NCBI GenBank assembly: GCA_016873115.1
Contig: VGYB01000004.1
Span: 40,582 to 104,581, forward strand
Length of the DNA stretch: 64,000 nt
Direction: 5' to 3'
Source: Planctomycetota bacterium
Lineage (GTDB): Bacteria; Planctomycetota; Phycisphaerae; Phycisphaerales; SM1A02
Shown: in pieces, positions 8,858 to 18,556 of the stretch
Layout: every line of letters starts with the position of its first letter
How positions within the stretch are numbered: position 1 is the stretch's first letter
Made by a program: the position numbers and the translations under genes
The notes under the pieces: generated by a model
What the model saw: only the letters and a program-made list of their open reading frames with translations
Database searches by the model: none
Told to the model about the DNA's origin: nothing

Positions 8858-9865
8858 TCAGGCCTGGACCGTCGGGGTGAAGCCGTCGGGCAGGCGCATG
8901 CCGAGGCTCAGGCCATGCTCGGCGAGCTTGTCCTCGACCTCGCGCAGGCTGGTCTTGCCGAACGCGCGGATCTGCAGCAGATCGTCGATGGTCCGGGTGA
9001 CGAGTTCGTGGACGAAACGGACCTGGGCGCTCTCGAGGCAGTTGCTCGAGCGCACGCCGAGTTCGAGGCCGGTCACCGGCATCGACAGCTTGCGGAAGAG
9101 TTCTTCCTCGCTGGCGGTCTCGGCGCCGATGCCCTGGACCGCGAGTGCTTCCCCGGCCGTGGCGTACTGCACGAAGGGGTTGAGGTGCTTGCGCATGATC
9201 TTGGCGGCCTCGACCACGGCCAACTCGGGTGACACGGTGCCGTTGGTCCACACATCCAGGATGAGCTTGTCGTAGTTCGTGCGCTGGCCGACGCGGGTGG
9301 CCTCGACGCGGTAACGCACGCGCTGCACCGGGCTGAAGATCGCGTCGATCGGGATCACGCCGACGACCTGCTCCTGTCCGTTGGCGTACTGCTCGCTGGC
9401 GGGCTGGTAGCCGCGACCGCGCTCGACGGTGAGTTGCAACTCGAGCGACACATCACCGGTGAGCGTGGCGATGTGACGGTCCTTGTTGACGATCATGACG
9501 CCGGCCGGGCACTCGATGTGCTCGGCGGTGACGGCGCCCTTGCCCTTCGCCCGCAGACGCAGGATCTGTGACTCGTCGCCGTCCATGTCCACGATCAGGT
9601 CCTTGCAGTTGAGCAGGATCTCGGTCACGTCCTCCAGGACGCCCGAGATCGTGCTGAACTCGTGCGACACGCCGCCGATCTGCACGCTCGTGACCGCAGC
9701 GCCCTCGAGGCTCGAGAGCAGGATGCGGCGGATGCTGTTGCCGATGGTGGTGCCGAAACCACGCTCGAACGGCTCGGCCACGAAACGGCCGAAGGTCTCG
9801 GTGCGCGAAGCGGGTTCGACGACGACGGCAGCAGGAAGTTCAAGGCCGCGCCAACGGATGTGCAT
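8858..9865 (-). CDS. rpoA: DNA-directed RNA polymerase alpha subunit
   Basis: Forms the dimer on which beta and beta' assemble. The N-terminal domain shows GFGTTIGNSIRRILLSSLEG and the CTD shows ELGVRSSNCL and FGKTSLREVEDKL, the helices that touch UP elements and activators. 335 aa is usual. It follows rpsK after a 149-base gap where rpsD sits in many bacteria; no S4-like frame exists in that gap. Confidence 0.98.
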   Translation of the reverse strand: MHIRWRGLELPAAVVVEPASRTETFGRFVAEPFERGFGTTIGNSIRRILLSSLEGAAVTSVQIGGVSHEFSTISGVLEDVTEILLNCKDLIVDMDGDESQILRLRAKGKGAVTAEHIECPAGVMIVNKDRHIATLTGDVSLELQLTVERGRGYQPASEQYANGQEQVVGVIPIDAIFSPVQRVRYRVEATRVGQRTNYDKLILDVWTNGTVSPELAVVEAAKIMRKHLNPFVQYATAGEALAVQGIGAETASEEELFRKLSMPVTGLELGVRSSNCLESAQVRFVHELVTRTIDDLLQIRAFGKTSLREVEDKLAEHGLSLGMRLPDGFTPTVQA

Positions 9866-10014
9866 GGTGAGTCTCCAGAGTCCGGCAGGACAGGTTCTTC
9901 GGGACCGGTCACCCCGCCTCGATCGGATGCTCCGGGCCGCTGCCGGGCGGCCTGGGCCCCTTCAGTGAGGCGGGAAAAAGTGGGACGAACAGTGTAGCGG
10001 AGGTGCCGCGTGGA

Positions 10015-10389
10015 TTACATGCGGCGCTTCTTGGGTGCCCGGCAGCCGTTGTGCGGCACGCCGGTGTGGTCTTCGATGGTGAGCACGCGCAGCCCAGCGG
10101 CGCCCAGGGCAGTGACCGCGCTCTCGCGGCCGGGGCCCGGGCCCTTCACGCGGACATCGCACTCGCGCATGCCCACGCGCTTGGCCTTGCTGGCAGCGCG
10201 CTCGCTCGCGCGGCTGGCGGCGAACGGGGTCGCCTTGCGGGCGCCCTTGAAACCGGCCGTGCCGGCCGAGTCCCACGCCACCGTCTCGCCATTGAGGTCG
10301 GTGATGGTGACGATGGTGTTGTTGAAGGACGCGTGCACGTGCACGATGCCCTTGACGACGCTCTTGCGGACCTTCTTCTTGGTAGCCAT
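10015..10389 (-). CDS. rpsK: 30S ribosomal protein S11
   Basis: Platform protein of the small subunit. [18 protein letters not shown] and the C-terminal [18 protein letters not shown] are diagnostic; 124 aa is normal. It sits between rpsM and rpoA with no rpsD in between. Confidence 0.98.
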   Translation of the reverse strand: MATKKKVRKSVVKGIVHVHASFNNTIVTITDLNGETVAWDSAGTAGFKGARKATPFAASRASERAASKAKRVGMRECDVRVKGPGPGRESAVTALGAAGLRVLTIEDHTGVPHNGCRAPKKRRM

Positions 10390-10419
10390 GGTGTGTTCCT
10401 TGGGGGGCTCGGGGCCGGA

Positions 10420-10797
10420 TCAGCCCTTCACGCCCTTCTTGCCGGCGACCGTCTTCTTGCGGCCCTTGCGGGTGCGGGAGTTGGTGCGGGTGCGCTGGCC
10501 GCGGGCCGGGAGGCCCTTGCGGTGGCGGTCGCCGCGGTACGAGTGGATTTCCTTCAGACGCTGGATCTGCGTCTGCACCTGACGACGCAGAGCGCCCTCG
10601 ACGAGGTGGCTCTCGTCGATCTCGGCGGCGATCGCCGAGAGCTCCTGGTCATTCAGCGTGTGCGCACGACGATCGGGGTCGATGCCGCACTTGCCCAGGA
10701 TGTCGGTGGCGACCTTCTGGCCGATCCCGTGCACATACTGGAGGGAAACGATGATCTTCTTCTTCTCGGGGATGTCGACGCCTGCGATACGTGGCAT
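10420..10797 (-). CDS. rpsM: 30S ribosomal protein S13
   Basis: Head protein contacting the P-site tRNA and L5. MPRIAGVDIP, YVHGIG and the basic tail RGQRTRTNSRTRKGR identify it; 125 aa. It is followed by rpsK and preceded by rpmJ, the usual alpha-operon order. Confidence 0.98.
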   Translation of the reverse strand: MPRIAGVDIPEKKKIIVSLQYVHGIGQKVATDILGKCGIDPDRRAHTLNDQELSAIAAEIDESHLVEGALRRQVQTQIQRLKEIHSYRGDRHRKGLPARGQRTRTNSRTRKGRKKTVAGKKGVKG

Positions 10798-10822
10798 GGT
10801 CTTGTCCTTTCGGTTCGGTCGT

Positions 10823-10939
10823 TCAACCCTGCCGCTGCTTCAGGCGGGGATTCTTCTTGTTGATGACGATGCGCTTGCCCTTGCGGACGACGATCTGGCA
10901 ATCCTTGGTGCGGCGCTTGATGCTGCTTCGGACTTTCAT
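10823..10939 (-). CDS. rpmJ: 50S ribosomal protein L36, zinc-free type
   Basis: A 38-codon gene between rpsM and infA, the canonical place for L36. The protein begins [10 protein letters not shown] and ends NPRLKQRQG. Zinc-binding L36 has three cysteines and a histidine; here only the cysteine of TKDCQIV remains. The first Cys is Thr, the ICxx Cys is Asn (IVINKKN) and the His of PRHKQ is Leu. It therefore belongs to the C-minus class that folds without zinc. Confidence 0.93.
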   Translation of the reverse strand: MKVRSSIKRRTKDCQIVVRKGKRIVINKKNPRLKQRQG

Positions 10940-10967
10940 GGTGTGCTCCGTGTGGTTCCTGCTGGGC

Positions 10968-11186
10968 TCACTGCTGGCGGAAGACGATCCGTCCCTTGGT
11001 CATGTCGTACGGGCTGAGTTCGACCGTGACCCGATCGCCGGGGGTGATGCGGATGAAGAACTTCCTCATCTTGCCGCTCACGTAGGCGATGATCTCCTGA
11101 TTGTTCGGCAGCTTGACCCGGAACTTGCTGTCCGGGAGCGCTTCCGTCACTTCAGCTTCGAGAGAGATCTTGTCTTCCTTGGGCAT
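10968..11186 (-). CDS. infA: Translation initiation factor IF-1
   Basis: Small OB-fold protein that blocks the A site during initiation. I start at [13 protein letters not shown] because the upstream extension is not conserved, giving the usual 72 aa. [18 protein letters not shown] and the C-terminal KGRIVFRQQ are family marks. It follows secY directly; adk and map, which often lie between the two, are absent. Confidence 0.96.
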   Translation of the reverse strand: MPKEDKISLEAEVTEALPDSKFRVKLPNNQEIIAYVSGKMRKFFIRITPGDRVTVELSPYDMTKGRIVFRQQ

Positions 11187-11223
11187 GTGCTCCTTTGGGG
11201 TGGTGCGGGGGTGATGGCTGGGC

Positions 11224-12636
11224 TTAGGTCGCCCGGGCGCTCCGAATGCGCGGGCCGTCCTGTGCACCGTCGCTCAGGAAACCCGAGTAGTTGCGCATGA
11301 GGAGGTTCGCCTCCAGGCGCTGGACGATGTCGAGGGCGACGCTCACCACGATGAGCAGGCCCGTTCCACCGAGGAACTGGCTCACATACGGCGGCACGCC
11401 GAAGGCCTCGGAGACGAGCGTGGGGATGATCGCGATGACGCAGAGGAAGCCGGCGCCGACATAGGTGATGCGGCTGATGACATCCTCGAGGTACTCGGCG
11501 GTGCGCGGTCCCGGGCGCACATTGGGAATGAAGCTGCCGTGTTCCTTGAGCTGCTTGCTCATGTCCTCGGGCGACATCTGGATCGTGACCCAGAAGTAAC
11601 TGAAGACGTAGATGAGCACGATCTCAACGAGCACGTACGGGTACGCGCCCATCTGGAAGTTCTGCGCGAGGAACGCAGTGGACTCGACGAGCCACTGGCT
11701 CCAACCGCCCGATGTGGCCAAGCCGGCAAGCCAGCCCAGGATCATGCTCGGGAAGATCATCAGGCTGCTGGCGAAGATGATCGGCATGACGCCGGCGTGA
11801 TTCAGGCGCAGCGGCAGGTAGTGGCGGCCCCCACCGAGCATGCGACGGCCGGAGACATGCTTGGCCTGCTGGATCGGGATGCGCCGCGTGGCCACGGTCA
11901 TGATGACCGCGCCCATGACGACCACCACGAAGCAGGCGATCAGGAGCACAAGGCCCAGCGTGCCGACCTTGCCGTCGGAAGCCTGGATGCTCGGGTTGAA
12001 GTTGTCGAACAGCCATTGGATCGCGGCCGGCATGCGTGCCAGGATGCCCGCGGTCAGGATGATCGAGATGCCGTTGCCGATCCCGAACTTGTCGATCTGC
12101 TCGCCCAGCCACATCAGGAAGAGGCTGCCGGCCACGAGCGCCGTCACGCCCGAGACATAGAAGACCATGCGACCGCCGCCGGACACATACTGCGGCTCGA
12201 CCAGATTCTGGCTGTAGAGGTAGCCCAGCCACATGAAGCCCTGAACGAAGCAGAGCGCTACGGTGGCGTAGCGGGTGTACTCCATCACCTTCTGCTGCCC
12301 CGACATGCCTTCCTTCTTCAGGGCAGCCAGCGGCTGGTAGACGGTCTGGAGCAGCTGGAAGATGATCGACGCCGTGATGTACGGCGCGATGCCGAGGCCG
12401 AAGACGGTGCTCTGCTGCAGGCTGCCACCCGAGAAGATGCTGGCGAACTGGAGCAGGCGCCCGAAGCCCGTGGAGTCTTCCGTGGCCTTCTCGGCCAGGT
12501 TCGACAGCGCGGCCTGGTCGACCCCGATGAGCGGGATCCAGAAGCCGACGCGGTAGATGATCAGCATGCCCAGCGTGAACAGCACGCGGTTGCGCAGGTC
12601 AGGGATGCGGAAGATGTTCAGGAAGGCGCTCAGCAT
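11224..12636 (-). CDS. secY: Preprotein translocase subunit SecY
   Basis: Central pore of the Sec translocon in the inner membrane, expected to have ten transmembrane helices. [19 protein letters not shown] is TM1, [19 protein letters not shown]2, and [14 protein letters not shown] a late TM. The cytoplasmic loop region [22 protein letters not shown], which binds SecA and the ribosome, is clear. 470 aa is slightly long. Between rplO and infA as usual. Confidence 0.97.
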   Translation of the reverse strand: MLSAFLNIFRIPDLRNRVLFTLGMLIIYRVGFWIPLIGVDQAALSNLAEKATEDSTGFGRLLQFASIFSGGSLQQSTVFGLGIAPYITASIIFQLLQTVYQPLAALKKEGMSGQQKVMEYTRYATVALCFVQGFMWLGYLYSQNLVEPQYVSGGGRMVFYVSGVTALVAGSLFLMWLGEQIDKFGIGNGISIILTAGILARMPAAIQWLFDNFNPSIQASDGKVGTLGLVLLIACFVVVVMGAVIMTVATRRIPIQQAKHVSGRRMLGGGRHYLPLRLNHAGVMPIIFASSLMIFPSMILGWLAGLATSGGWSQWLVESTAFLAQNFQMGAYPYVLVEIVLIYVFSYFWVTIQMSPEDMSKQLKEHGSFIPNVRPGPRTAEYLEDVISRITYVGAGFLCVIAIIPTLVSEAFGVPPYVSQFLGGTGLLIVVSVALDIVQRLEANLLMRNYSGFLSDGAQDGPRIRSARAT

Positions 12637-12646
12637 GGAAAGGGCA

Positions 12647-13090
12647 TCACGCGATGGTGACGCTGCCGCCGGCCTTCTCGATCTTGGCCTTGGCGGTCTC
12701 CGAGAACTTGCCGGCCGTGACCGAGAGCTTCTTGCCCAGATCGCCGGTGCCGAGCACCTTGACCGGGAGCTTGCGGTTGCGCACCAAACCGACCTTCACC
12801 AGCGCATCCTGGTCGACATGCGCGCCAGCGTCGAAGTGCTTCTCGAGGTCCGACACATTCACGACCGCGTAGGTCGTTGCGAAGGCGTTCTTGAAGCCGA
12901 TCTTGGGGAAACGACGCATGAGCGGCGTCGAACCACCCATGTAGCCGGGGCGGCTGGTCCAGCCTGCACGGCTCTTGGCACCCTTGTGGCCGCGACGGCT
13001 CGTGCCACCGATGCCGGAGCCTTCACCGCGGCCGCGGCGCATGCGCTTGGTGTGCGCGCCGGCCTTCTTCGTAATGTCGTGGATCATCAT
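12647..13090 (-). CDS. rplO: 50S ribosomal protein L15
   Basis: Central large-subunit protein. The Gly/Arg-rich N-terminus (KRMRRGRGEGSGIGGTSRRG) and the FPKIGFKN segment identify it; 147 aa. The start may be either of two adjacent ATGs; a GGAG lies 10 bases before the first. rpmD (L30), normally between rpsE and rplO, is missing: only 45 bases separate the two. Confidence 0.96.
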   Translation of the reverse strand: MMIHDITKKAGAHTKRMRRGRGEGSGIGGTSRRGHKGAKSRAGWTSRPGYMGGSTPLMRRFPKIGFKNAFATTYAVVNVSDLEKHFDAGAHVDQDALVKVGLVRNRKLPVKVLGTGDLGKKLSVTAGKFSETAKAKIEKAGGSVTIA

Positions 13091-13135
13091 GTGAGCTGCG
13101 CTCCTCTGTGTTCGTTCGTGTGCGGATGACCTGGA

Positions 13136-13852
13136 TCAGCCTGCCGAAGGGGCATCGGCCGCGGGTGCTTCGGTGGTCGGTGCGGCAGGAGCCGCGGCCG
13201 GAGCGTCGCCACCCTCAGAGCGGCGACCACCACCACGGGGACCGCCACGCTGACCGCCGCGACGACGATCGTCGCCGACGGTATTGACCGGGGCCTGGGC
13301 GCGCGGGCCGCCCGACGACTTGGGCATGAACGCCATGCCGCGCGCAATCGCGTCTTCCACGGCGGTGGTGCCGAGGGCAACGCCACGCAGTGCCTCGACC
13401 CGTTCGCGGGTCTGCAGCATGGCCAGCGCGTCAAAGGTGGCCTTGACCAGGTTCTTCGGGTTGCTGCTGCCGTAGCACTTGCTCAGGCAGTCCTTGACAC
13501 CGAGCATTTCGAGCACCGCACGCACGGCGGCGCCGGCCTTGATGCCCGTTCCGGGGCTTGCTGGCACCAGCACCACCTTCGTCGCGCCGAAGCGGCCCTC
13601 GACGGTGTGGGGCACAGTCGTGGACTGCACCGGGTAGCGCTGGACCTTGCGGCGCGCCTCGCGGGTGGCCTTCTCGACCGCCTGCGGGACCTGGTTGCTC
13701 TTCGCGTAGCCCACGCCGACTTCGCCGCGGCGGTTGCCGACGACGACGAGTGCGGCGAAGCTGAAGCGACGGCCGCCGGCGACCGTGGAGCTGGTGCGGT
13801 AGACGCCCACGGTGATGGCGTCGGTTCCGTTGTCTTCAAGCATCTCTGCCAT
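13136..13852 (-). CDS. rpsE: 30S ribosomal protein S5 with long low-complexity tail
   Basis: Fidelity protein at the back of the small subunit. FSFAALVVVGNRRGEVGVGYAK and GVKDCLSKCYGSSNPKN are conserved. The folded part ends near residue 180; the last 50-60 residues are a tail of Gly/Arg repeats (RRGGQRGGPRGGGRR) and then Ala/Pro-rich sequence. The whole is 238 aa against a usual 160-175. The tail is probably disordered and may bind RNA (inference). Confidence 0.96.
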   Translation of the reverse strand: MAEMLEDNGTDAITVGVYRTSSTVAGGRRFSFAALVVVGNRRGEVGVGYAKSNQVPQAVEKATREARRKVQRYPVQSTTVPHTVEGRFGATKVVLVPASPGTGIKAGAAVRAVLEMLGVKDCLSKCYGSSNPKNLVKATFDALAMLQTRERVEALRGVALGTTAVEDAIARGMAFMPKSSGGPRAQAPVNTVGDDRRRGGQRGGPRGGGRRSEGGDAPAAAPAAPTTEAPAADAPSAG

Positions 13853-13873
13853 TGGTGATCCTTGGTGGTTGGC

Positions 13874-14233
13874 TCAGAACTGCAGGCCGGCGGTGCGAGC
13901 CGCGTCGGCGAGGGCCTTGATGCGGCCGTGGAATCGGAATCCGTTGCGGTCGAACACGACCTTCTGCACGCCAGCCTTCATGGCGCGCTCGGCGACGGCC
14001 TTGCCGACGGTCGCTGCAGCGGTGGAGTTGCCGCCCGGCGCCGCGCCGTCGACATCGCGGGTGCTGGCGCTCACGAGCGTGCGGCCCGCGTAGTCGTCGA
14101 TCACCTGCACATAGATGTGCTTGAGCGAACGGAAGACGGTGAGGCGCGGACGGTCCGGCGTCCCTTGGATGCGCTTGCGGATGCCCTTCTTGCGACGGGA
14201 GCGCGCGGCGACTTTCTTGGTGTACTTGTCCAT
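13874..14233 (-). CDS. rplR: 50S ribosomal protein L18
   Basis: Binds 5S rRNA. I start at [17 protein letters not shown], giving 119 aa; the frame is open further upstream, but that part overlaps rplF and is not conserved. [20 protein letters not shown] and the C-terminal [20 protein letters not shown] are diagnostic. There are 20 bases to rplF. Confidence 0.97.
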   Translation of the reverse strand: MDKYTKKVAARSRRKKGIRKRIQGTPDRPRLTVFRSLKHIYVQVIDDYAGRTLVSASTRDVDGAAPGGNSTAAATVGKAVAERAMKAGVQKVVFDRNGFRFHGRIKALADAARTAGLQF

Positions 14234-14253
14234 GGTCGTTTCCTTGGGTGGGA

Positions 14254-14817
14254 TCAGGCGCCGAAGGCCTTGCCCTGCTTGCGCTGGATGACTTCGTCGG
14301 AGTACTTCACGCCCTTGCCGTTGTACGGTTCCGGCTTGCGCTTGCTGCGGACGAGCGCAGCGAAGGCACCGACCTTCTGGCGGTCGATGCCGGTGATCGT
14401 GACATTCACGCCCTGGTCGACGGCCACGGTCAGGCCATCGGGGATGGCGAGCTCGATCGGGTCGGCATAGCCGAGCTTGAGGGTGATCTTCTTGCCGGCG
14501 ACCTTGGCATCCCAACCGACGCCGACGATCTCGAGCTTGCGCTCGTAGCCCTTGGTGACGCCGGCGACCATGTTGTTCAGGGTCGCTCGGGTGGTGCCCC
14601 AATACGCGCGGCGGTTGCCCAGGTCGATCTTCGCCGGGTCGTCGATGGTGCAGGTGATGGCCTTGTCGGCCTCGCTGAAGGCCACCTTCACCTCGGGACG
14701 GTGGACGAAGCTGGACTTGCCCTTGGGCCCTTCGATGCTGACGGTGCGGCTGGCGGCGTTGACCGCGACCTTCACCCCGCCGGGGACTTGGATCGACTTC
14801 TTTCCGATGCGTGACAT
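14254..14817 (-). CDS. rplF: 50S ribosomal protein L6
   Basis: Two-domain protein near the factor-binding site. [15 protein letters not shown] opens it and [15 protein letters not shown] plus PYNGKGVKY close it. 187 aa is a little over average because of extra residues in the first domain. Confidence 0.97.
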   Translation of the reverse strand: MSRIGKKSIQVPGGVKVAVNAASRTVSIEGPKGKSSFVHRPEVKVAFSEADKAITCTIDDPAKIDLGNRRAYWGTTRATLNNMVAGVTKGYERKLEIVGVGWDAKVAGKKITLKLGYADPIELAIPDGLTVAVDQGVNVTITGIDRQKVGAFAALVRSKRKPEPYNGKGVKYSDEVIQRKQGKAFGA

Positions 14818-14842
14818 GGTTCGCTCCTGTTGTTCCGGTGGT

Positions 14843-15241
14843 TCAACTGACGGTGACCACGACTTCGCCGCCGACGCGCATCTCGCGCGCCTTGCGGTCG
14901 CTCATCACACCGCGGCTCGTGCTCACGATGGCGATGCCGAGGCCCTGCTGCGGACGCGGCAGCGAGTCACAGCCCTTGTAGATGCGGCAACCCACGCTCG
15001 AGACGCGCTCGAGGCGGTGGATCAAGCTCTCGCCGCGCTCGCCGTACTTCAGGGCGATGCGGAGCACGCCCTGCCGGCCGTCATCGACGACCTCGAAGCC
15101 GCCGAGGTAGCCCTCGTCCACGAGCACCTGGAGGATGCCGCGGTTCAGCTTGTTGTTCAGGCAGGTCACGCTCTTGCGGTTCTGCTTCACCGCATGGCGG
15201 ATGCGGGTGAGCATGTCGGCAGTCAGGTCTTGGAGGCTCAT
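14843..15241 (-). CDS. rpsH: 30S ribosomal protein S8
   Basis: Primary 16S rRNA-binding protein and, in E. coli, the autoregulator of the spc operon. DMLTRIRHAVKQNRKSV and the C-terminal STSRGVMSDRKAR are conserved; 132 aa. Confidence 0.97.
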   Translation of the reverse strand: MSLQDLTADMLTRIRHAVKQNRKSVTCLNNKLNRGILQVLVDEGYLGGFEVVDDGRQGVLRIALKYGERGESLIHRLERVSSVGCRIYKGCDSLPRPQQGLGIAIVSTSRGVMSDRKAREMRVGGEVVVTVS

Positions 15242-15266
15242 GTGTTGCTCCTGGGTTCGGTGTCGA

Positions 15267-15452
15267 TCACCAGCTCGCCTTGCGCATGCCCGGGATGAGG
15301 CCCTGGAGGGCCAGCTCGCGGAGCATGATGCGGCTGATGCGGAACTTGCGGTAAAAGCCGCGGGCGCGGCCGGTCAGCTCGCAGCGATTGCGCTTGCGAG
15401 TGCTGAACTTGGGGGTCTGCTTCATTCGGGCGAAGGTGCGCTTGCTTGCCAT
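15267..15452 (-). CDS. rpsN: 30S ribosomal protein S14, short form without zinc ligands
   Basis: A 61-aa S14 in the standard place between rplE and rpsH. Length and ending (IPGMRKASW) match the short zinc-type S14, but of the two CxxC pairs only one cysteine survives: RCELTGR has Thr for the second Cys, and the later pair reads [10 protein letters not shown]. It should not bind zinc. Short forms usually keep the zinc site and zinc-free forms are usually the long (about 100 aa) type, so the combination is unusual. Confidence 0.94.
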   Translation of the reverse strand: MASKRTFARMKQTPKFSTRKRNRCELTGRARGFYRKFRISRIMLRELALQGLIPGMRKASW

Positions 15453-15469
15453 GGTTGATCCTTCGTTGG

Positions 15470-16075
15470 TCAGGCGATGCGCTTGCCGTGCTCGTCACGC
15501 CGTTCGAAGGGCATGCCGAGCTCACCGAGGGCGAAGCGGCTCATCTTGGGGTTGCTGTTGCGGAACACGATGTTGATGTTCATGCCATGGCTGAAGTTGA
15601 CATTCGCCATGTTGATCTCGGGCCACACCGACTGCTCGGTCAGGCCGCAGGAGTACGAGCCGCCCTTGTCGAAGGCGCGGTCGCCGAGACCACGGAAGTC
15701 CTTGATGCGGGGCGTGGCCAGGTTGATGAAGCGATCCATGAACGACCACATGCGCTCGCGGCGCAGGGTGACCATGAAGCCGCTCGGAGCGCCTTCGCGC
15801 ACCTTGAAGTTGCTCACGCTCTTCTTGGCGAGCACCATGATCGGCTTCTGGCCGCTGATGGTCTTCAGCGTGCCGATGACCGTGTCGCGGTACTCGGGCT
15901 TGAGCTTCTGGTTCTCGAGCTGCTTGCCCACGCCGACATTGATGACGATCTTCTCGATCGTGGGCGCCTGGTTGACATTGATCAGGCCGAACTCCTTCAT
16001 GAGCTTCGGCGTGACGGTCTCGACGAACAGCTGCTGCAGCCGGGGGGTCGGGGTGGATGGAACGGCGTGAGGCAT
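15470..16075 (-). CDS. rplE: 50S ribosomal protein L5
   Basis: Binds 5S rRNA and contacts S13. [23 protein letters not shown] and RDFRGL-type sequence ([20 protein letters not shown]) identify it. I start at the ATG giving MPHAVPS, which has GGAG nine bases upstream; 201 aa. The C-terminus is a little longer than usual. Confidence 0.96.
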   Translation of the reverse strand: MPHAVPSTPTPRLQQLFVETVTPKLMKEFGLINVNQAPTIEKIVINVGVGKQLENQKLKPEYRDTVIGTLKTISGQKPIMVLAKKSVSNFKVREGAPSGFMVTLRRERMWSFMDRFINLATPRIKDFRGLGDRAFDKGGSYSCGLTEQSVWPEINMANVNFSHGMNINIVFRNSNPKMSRFALGELGMPFERRDEHGKRIA

Positions 16076-16092
16076 GGTGGTGGCTCCGGGGC

Positions 16093-16440
16093 TCACTTGG
16101 CCTTCTTGGTGGTGCGGGGACCGTGCAGCGTGGAGAGTTCGGCGCCGTTGCGGGCCGCCACGCGCACCTTCGAGCCGTCGGCCTTCGTGGCGAAGCGCAC
16201 GCGGGTGGGCTTGCCGTCGACAACCGGGCTCACATTGCTCATGTGGATGGGCAGTTCCATCTCGACGATCGCGCCCTTCGGACGGCCCTGGGTGGGCTTC
16301 AGGTGGCGCTTGTGGATGTTCACGCCTCGCACCACGACCCGACTGGCCTTGGTGTCGACCGAGACGATCTCGCCGGTCTTGCCCTTGTCATCGCCGGCGG
16401 TGACGATGACGACATCACCCTTCTTCACGTGCGCTGGCAT
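16093..16440 (-). CDS. rplX: 50S ribosomal protein L24
   Basis: Assembly initiator with a KOW motif: VKKGDVVIVTAGDDKGKTG at residues 5-23. 115 aa. Its start codon shares one base with the rplN stop (TGATG). Confidence 0.96.
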   Translation of the reverse strand: MPAHVKKGDVVIVTAGDDKGKTGEIVSVDTKASRVVVRGVNIHKRHLKPTQGRPKGAIVEMELPIHMSNVSPVVDGKPTRVRFATKADGSKVRVAARNGAELSTLHGPRTTKKAK

Positions 16441-16826
16441 CAGACCACCTCCGTCGCAAGGCTGACGATCTTCATGTAGTTCTTCTCGCGAAGCTCACGG
16501 GCGACCGCACCGAAGATGCGGGTGCCGCGCGGGTTGCCGTCGTCGTCGATCAGCACGCAGGCGTTCGTGTCGAAGCGCACGTAGCTGCCGTCGTCGCGGC
16601 GCACCGGATACGACGCGCGCACGATCACGGCCTTGGCCTTGTCGCCGCTCTTCACATCGCCGTTGGGGATCGCGCTCTTGATGGCCACGACGATCTTGTC
16701 GCCGACGGTCATGGTGAGGCGGCGGAAGCGGCCTCGGGCGGTGCTCGCGCCGAGCACGCCGATGACCATCACTTCCCTGGCGCCGCTGTTGTCAGCGACA
16801 TCGAGCCTGGTTTCCTTCTGGATCAT
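16440..16826 (-). CDS. rplN: 50S ribosomal protein L14
   Basis: Intersubunit bridge protein. [19 protein letters not shown] is nearly invariant in bacteria; [20 protein letters not shown] closes it. 128 aa, slightly over the usual 122. First gene of the spc block; it follows rpsQ by 15 bases, so S10 and spc blocks are one transcription unit by spacing. Confidence 0.97.
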   Translation of the reverse strand: MIQKETRLDVADNSGAREVMVIGVLGASTARGRFRRLTMTVGDKIVVAIKSAIPNGDVKSGDKAKAVIVRASYPVRRDDGSYVRFDTNACVLIDDDGNPRGTRIFGAVARELREKNYMKIVSLATEVV

Positions 16827-16841
16827 GTCAGTTGCCGGGCG

Positions 16842-17153
16842 TCAGGCGCCCGCCTCCTCTGGCGTGTATTCGAGACCGACCGGCGCGCGCTCGACGACGC
16901 GCACGAGCGCCCACGACTTCGTCTTGGACACGGGGCGGCACTCGGCCACCTCGACGCGGTCGCCGCGGCGGCTCTCGTTGTTCTCGTCGTGCACATGCAG
17001 CACGGTGCGGCGCTGGACGAACTTGTTGTAGCGCGGGTGCTTGGCCACATAGGCCACGACGACCTTGCGCGTCTTGTTGGTGCGGTCGCTCTCGACCACG
17101 CCCACCAGGCGTGGGCTGTTCTCAGGCAGCACCAGGGGCTTCTTCAGGCTCAT
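16842..17153 (-). CDS. rpsQ: 30S ribosomal protein S17
   Basis: Primary 16S binder with an OB fold. [20 protein letters not shown] and [17 protein letters not shown] are diagnostic; 103 aa, with a short acidic extension at the C-terminus. Its first four bases overlap the rpmC stop. Confidence 0.96.
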   Translation of the reverse strand: MSLKKPLVLPENSPRLVGVVESDRTNKTRKVVVAYVAKHPRYNKFVQRRTVLHVHDENNESRRGDRVEVAECRPVSKTKSWALVRVVERAPVGLEYTPEEAGA

Positions 17154-17356
17154 CGGGCGGTCTCCTTGCTGGCGGCGCGGGTGTTCTGCTCGGTGAGCAG
17201 GCGGGCCACGTCACGCTTGATCTTGCCGAACTGCGAGTGATCGTTGAGCTTCTCGACCATGGTCTGCACGCGGAGGTCGTACAGGCGGCGCTTGAGCCCC
17301 TGCACCTCGGCGGAGAGCTGCTCGTCGGTCAGTTTGCGGATGTCCTTGGCTTCCAT
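17150..17356 (-). CDS. rpmC: 50S ribosomal protein L29
   Basis: Small helical-hairpin protein at the tunnel exit where SRP and trigger factor dock. Start chosen at [14 protein letters not shown], giving the normal 68 aa. [11 protein letters not shown] is conserved. Confidence 0.95.
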   Translation of the reverse strand: MEAKDIRKLTDEQLSAEVQGLKRRLYDLRVQTMVEKLNDHSQFGKIKRDVARLLTEQNTRAASKETAR

Positions 17357-17381
17357 GTCTGGTTCCTCGGTTGGTCCTGGG

Positions 17382-17801
17382 TCAGACGGCCAGCCGGCGG
17401 CCGACGAAGCGGCAGCGGATGGGCATCTTGTGGGCGACGCGGGCGAGGGCCTGCTTGGCAAGCTCCTCGGACACGCCGGCGATCTCGAACAGCATCGTGC
17501 CGGGCTTCACGCAGGCTGCCCAGAACTCGACTTCGGCCTTGCCGGTACCCATTCGGGTTTCCAGCGGCTTCTTCGAGATGGACTTGTGCGGGAAGACGCG
17601 GATGTACAACTTGCCCTGGCGGCGCAGGAAGTGCTGGGCGGCAATGCGGCCGGCTTCGATCTGGCGGCCGCTCACCCAGTGGGTGTCCAGTGCCTGGAGC
17701 CCGAAGTCGCCATAGGCGACATAGTTGCCGCGCGTGGCGTTGCCCTTCATCTTGCCGCGCTGCATCTTGCGGTGCTTGACTCGTTTTGGCATCAAGGCCA
17801 T
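17382..17801 (-). CDS. rplP: 50S ribosomal protein L16
   Basis: Organises the A-site tRNA region. The protein has PKRVKHRKMQRGKMKG and FPHKSISKKPLETRMGTGK; 139 aa. The first ATG has an AGAGGA site in front, so the start giving MALMPKRV is preferred over the internal Met. Confidence 0.97.
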   Translation of the reverse strand: MALMPKRVKHRKMQRGKMKGNATRGNYVAYGDFGLQALDTHWVSGRQIEAGRIAAQHFLRRQGKLYIRVFPHKSISKKPLETRMGTGKAEVEFWAACVKPGTMLFEIAGVSEELAKQALARVAHKMPIRCRFVGRRLAV

Positions 17802-17839
17802 GGTTCAGTCCTCTCTGGGTCCGTTGGTCGTTGGAACAC

Positions 17840-18544
17840 TCAGCGACGTCCGCGGGCGCGCGCACGGCCGCCGGCAGCCTTCGATTGGTATTCCTCTTCT
17901 TGGTTGCTCGAGTACAGGCCCTTGAACACCCACACCTTCACGCCAATGACGCCGTAGGTGGTGGATGAGTGGGCGACGGCATAGTCGACATGCGCCTGCA
18001 GCGTGGTCAGCGGGATGCTGCCCAGGCGCGAGTCGAGCTGGCGGCTCATTTCGGCGCCGCCGAGGCGGCCCGACAGGAGGATGCGGATCCCCTTGGCACC
18101 GTTCTGGATGGCGTTCTCGCAGCGTTGCTTCAGCACGCGGCGGAAGTTCGCGCGCTTCTTCAGCTGCTCGCCCATGGTCTCGGCGATGAGCTTGGCATCG
18201 ATTTCCGGGTTGCGGACCTCGACGACCTGCACCGCGACCTTGCGGCCGGTGAGCGCCTGGAGTTCGTTGACGAGCTGCTCGCGGCTGGCACCCTTCTGGC
18301 CCAGCACCTGGCCGGGACGCGCGGTCTTGATGATGACCGTGAGTTCCTCGCGGGTGCGCTCGATGTGGATGTCGCTCACCGCAGCGAAGGGCGGCGTGCG
18401 ATTGAGACGCTTGTCGATGTACGCGCGGATCTTGTGGTCTTCGACCAAGAGCTCGCCGAAGAGCGCCTTGGGGGCGAACCAGCGGCTCTTGTGGGCTTCG
18501 GTGACGCCGACGCGGAAACCGAACGGATGAACTTTCTGTCCCAT
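17840..18544 (-). CDS. rpsC: 30S ribosomal protein S3
   Basis: mRNA-entry protein with a KH domain. MGQKVHPFGFRVG opens it; IIKTARPGQVLGQKGA is the KH GxxG loop, and IRILLSGRLGGAEMSR is in the C-terminal domain. 234 aa with an Arg/Gly tail. Confidence 0.97.
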   Translation of the reverse strand: MGQKVHPFGFRVGVTEAHKSRWFAPKALFGELLVEDHKIRAYIDKRLNRTPPFAAVSDIHIERTREELTVIIKTARPGQVLGQKGASREQLVNELQALTGRKVAVQVVEVRNPEIDAKLIAETMGEQLKKRANFRRVLKQRCENAIQNGAKGIRILLSGRLGGAEMSRQLDSRLGSIPLTTLQAHVDYAVAHSSTTYGVIGVKVWVFKGLYSSNQEEEYQSKAAGGRARARGRR

Positions 18545-18556
18545 GTGGTGCTCCGG

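Noticed and set aside
9866..10014. Possible hidden rpsD between rpsK and rpoA
   Set aside because: Only 149 bases, too short for S4, and no S4-like sequence in any frame.
13091..13135. Possible rpmD between rpsE and rplO
   Set aside because: The gap is 45 bases; L30 needs about 180.
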